Below, in pieces: positions 61,533-64,000 of a stretch of 64,000 nt of DNA (its first letter is position 1; every line of letters begins with the position of its first letter). The position numbers and the translations under genes are program-made. The notes under the pieces are model-generated. The model ran no database searches, was not told the DNA's origin, and saw only the letters and a list, made by a program, of their open reading frames with translations. This stretch comes from Onchocerca lupi (taxonomy: Eukaryota; Nematoda; Chromadorea; Rhabditida; Onchocercidae), in the NCBI GenBank assembly GCA_028564675.1, contig JAOVVO010000040.1, positions 124,001 through 188,000 on the forward strand. Reading direction: 5' to 3'.

Positions 61533-64000
61533 ATTTTTTTCTCTTTTTTCTTTGAGGAATATTATTGATTCAAAGAATATATGATATTATTTGAATCAAT
61601 GTAATCAACTCTCTTGGAAAATTATTTAGTTTCATGGATAAAAAATCAGTTGTTATGCAAATTTACCAACAAAATGGACTTGAGGAATTAAAATTTGGTG
61701 GAAATTTCAAAGCTTTTTTTTTCGGAAAAAATTCAACTAAATTTCTTGATGGTTCAGCTGTTTCCAGAAAGTTTGAAAGTGTTATTTTCGTCTGTTCCAA
61801 CAATCTTTGTCGGTTCAAAAAAAAAAAGGTCTTTAGTGTATTTTAAACGTAAATATTGTTTTTACTTGTAGTATCAGTTTTATTGAAGTTGTAGATTTTT
61901 CATCCTAAGAACTCTTAGAGAGAATACAAAGAATGATTGAAAAATGAATGCAGAAATTATAGAATGAATAGACTAGGACAGGAATTTGGAACAAAATTGA
62001 TACGAAAAATATGCTAAATTGATCTTTTTAAAATTATGCAATAATTTTCATATTTTGCATTGAAATTCGGAGTAAGTGATTCAGTTTCAATTTAGATAAA
62101 CGGCTTAGACGAGAGAACAATAATTATGACTTTTCTTTTAAATCACAAAAGTTGAGTGTTGAAATTTAAGAAATACATAAATTTCATAAGTTTATAAGAT
62201 ACGAACTATTCTTTTTTAAGAAGCAATCAATTTGACTTTGTTTCACATTACATTCTTATATATTTATTTAATTTATTTATTCAAAACAGTTTGATCAGTT
62301 TTGTTCGCCCCTTCATTCCCTTTTATTCCTTTGTATTATTGAATTTCAAATCTACAATATTCGAGCAAAATGGAAGAATTTTTGTCATCATTCATCATTA
62401 TTTTATGTTTTACTTTTACCTAACATTTATTAGCATGACTGACATTTCGAATGAAAGATACTTGGTATTATTAGTATTTATGTTGCAATGAATTTGCTGA
62501 TGTCAATTGTCGTCACTGATAAAATAGTTTGGATAATTGTGATAGCTGATATATTTGAACATTCTTAGTGGGATATAATAAATAATTTTAAGAAGAAACA
62601 ATTTTTTTTAAAGAGTATTTTTATATTACGGATTTAATTCGATCCAATAAAATTTCTCACTGTATTTCATTTAATTAGCTCATTGAAATCAATGTATATT
62701 GATGTATAAATAATTTAAATGAATGAATCTAAAATTTAAAATTGAATAATTTCATCTACTTTTTTATATCTAACAATTAAATCTAAGTTTTAATTTGAAA
62801 TTAGATTTTCAGTAGAAAATATAAAGCTGTTCTAGCAACTAATGTATTACTTAGTAGTGATAGAAATCGAAGAAGTCATCTTTCTGTTACACTAAAAATT
62901 ATTCTAGGACAAAGAAGAGAGGCAGTTTTAGGATTACTGACACGAAAAAATGTTCCATTAAATCTGAGATAAACTGTTGATTCTGTGATTTTTTAGATCT
63001 GTTTCAAAAAGTCTTTAATGTATTCATTAATTAACAACTTATCATGATATGCTGATAGAATTTGGGATAGAAGTAAAACAAAGATATGGTAGTTCAATTT
63101 TACAACATTATTATTGTCTACAATTAGAGATATTTCGGTTTAATCAAAATTCCATCGAGCTATCGCTTTTTAGACATCAATGGGTTTTTTTCTCTTTTTT
63201 TTCGATAGATAAAATGTTGAGATTAATGATTTACGGAAACGAAATTTGATGAGAATATAGGAATAGAAAGTGAATGATAACATTTCGGAGAATCGCACTG
63301 AAAATAATGAAAAAAAAAATGAATCGTTCTTGAATGAGAATAAATGATGAGGCATTCTAGTAATGTGAAGTTTCAAAAGTCAAGCCAAAAGTCAAAATGT
63401 ATATCTCAACTAGGCTTCAGTCAAATAGATGTATGAACTATTGCAATCGCTGTCCATCTAATTGATAAATTTGTTTTCAAAACATTCCAAATATTTTTAG
63501 TTCTCGAAAAATCCTCTCTATATCTAATACAATCATTCTAATTTATCATTCATCCATGAATTGCAAATGAATTATTTTATAAACTTCGAAAGATAACTAA
63601 TTTTAAATTGAATTTCCATAATTTCTGAATATTTATTTGGATATTTTATTTTTCATTAAATGAAGCGTATGAATTGGCGATAAAGAAGAAGAAGAAGAAA
63701 ATTATATTATTCCAATGAATATTAATTTGAATAATATTGATTTATTGATATTTTCTTTGTTTTGATAAAGTTCGCTTAAATTATGTTCAACAGGCAACCT
63801 TTCAGTCAGCTCAGGTTTGCACTTCATCTGTAAATCAGTAAGACGAAGAACTTTTGCTAAATAAAATATCAGAAATCAGAAATGCTTATGTCAATTTCTT
63901 TCTCTCATTTCTGTCAAAACAAATCAAAACATTTTCTCTAACTGATAAATGCATATCACTTATGATTACAATTATTTATAGAAATATATAAATACACCCA
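61533..64000. other. Region downstream of the bHLH gene, nothing supported
   Basis: AT-rich sequence to the window end. Open frames at 61634-61846, 62291-62491 and 63049-63249 are short and hydrophobic or low complexity, with no splice context. A short (GAA)n tract is at about 63684-63699. Confidence 0.45.

Noticed and set aside
61634..61846. 70-codon ATG frame downstream of the bHLH gene
   Set aside because: Phe/Lys-rich, ends in an A run, with no family or splice context; probably UTR or intergenic.
1..64000. Prokaryotic-type systems, CRISPR arrays, operon ribosome-binding sites, Wolbachia insertions
   Set aside because: All supported genes are spliced eukaryotic genes. No regularly spaced identical repeats and no recognisable bacterial coding block were seen.

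Overview
The window looks like a piece of a parasitic nematode chromosome, most likely a spirurid or filarial worm. The DNA is very AT-rich, with long homopolymer runs. Genes are broken into many exons with short nematode-type acceptors (TTTCAG, TTTTAG). Most start codons lie just after an acceptor-like TTTTAG/TTTCAG with no donor upstream, as expected for spliced-leader trans-splicing. The encoded proteins match animal families and resemble nematode members. Species cannot be fixed from the sequence alone.

Nine genes can be rebuilt exon by exon with consistent phases. (1) 2853-14281 (+): calsyntenin, 959 aa. (2) 15849-22158 (-): coatomer beta subunit, 969 aa, convergent with calsyntenin. (3) 23282-29843 (+): Ulp2/SENP6-7-type SUMO protease, 740 aa, divergent from coatomer. 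(4) 31038-32238 (+): proteasome beta-3, 205 aa. (5) 32870-33499 (-): mitochondrial ribosomal protein bS21m, 111 aa. (6) 42432-44671 (+): KEOPS/EKC subunit TPRKB (Cgi121), 183 aa. (7) 49243-55431 (+): secreted or membrane-linked histidine acid phosphatase, 448 aa. (8) 56414-59152 (-): CTR-type copper transporter, 192 aa, with an apparent alternative first exon. (9) 60778-61532 (+): a 94-aa bHLH factor of the BHLHE22/23-Olig class (C. elegans hlh-17/31/32 type).

The genes do not form one pathway. They are a mix of housekeeping functions (COPI transport, proteasome, mitochondrial translation, tRNA t6A modification, SUMO removal, copper uptake) and neural or developmental ones (calsyntenin, bHLH). 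The SUMO protease and proteasome beta-3 lie side by side on one strand, as I recall they do in C. elegans.

Gene-poor stretches (about 34.3-42.4 kb, 44.7-49.2 kb and 61.5-64 kb) hold mainly AT-rich unique sequence and degenerate tandem repeats. The most notable unexplained items are a duplicated inverted repeat near 0.8 kb, a 60-bp repeat family with an inverted copy on both sides of the phosphatase 5' exons, a three-frame coding relic with a BAH-like signature inside a phosphatase intron, and tandem arrays upstream of the bHLH gene. I saw no prokaryotic system, CRISPR array, rRNA or convincing tRNA.
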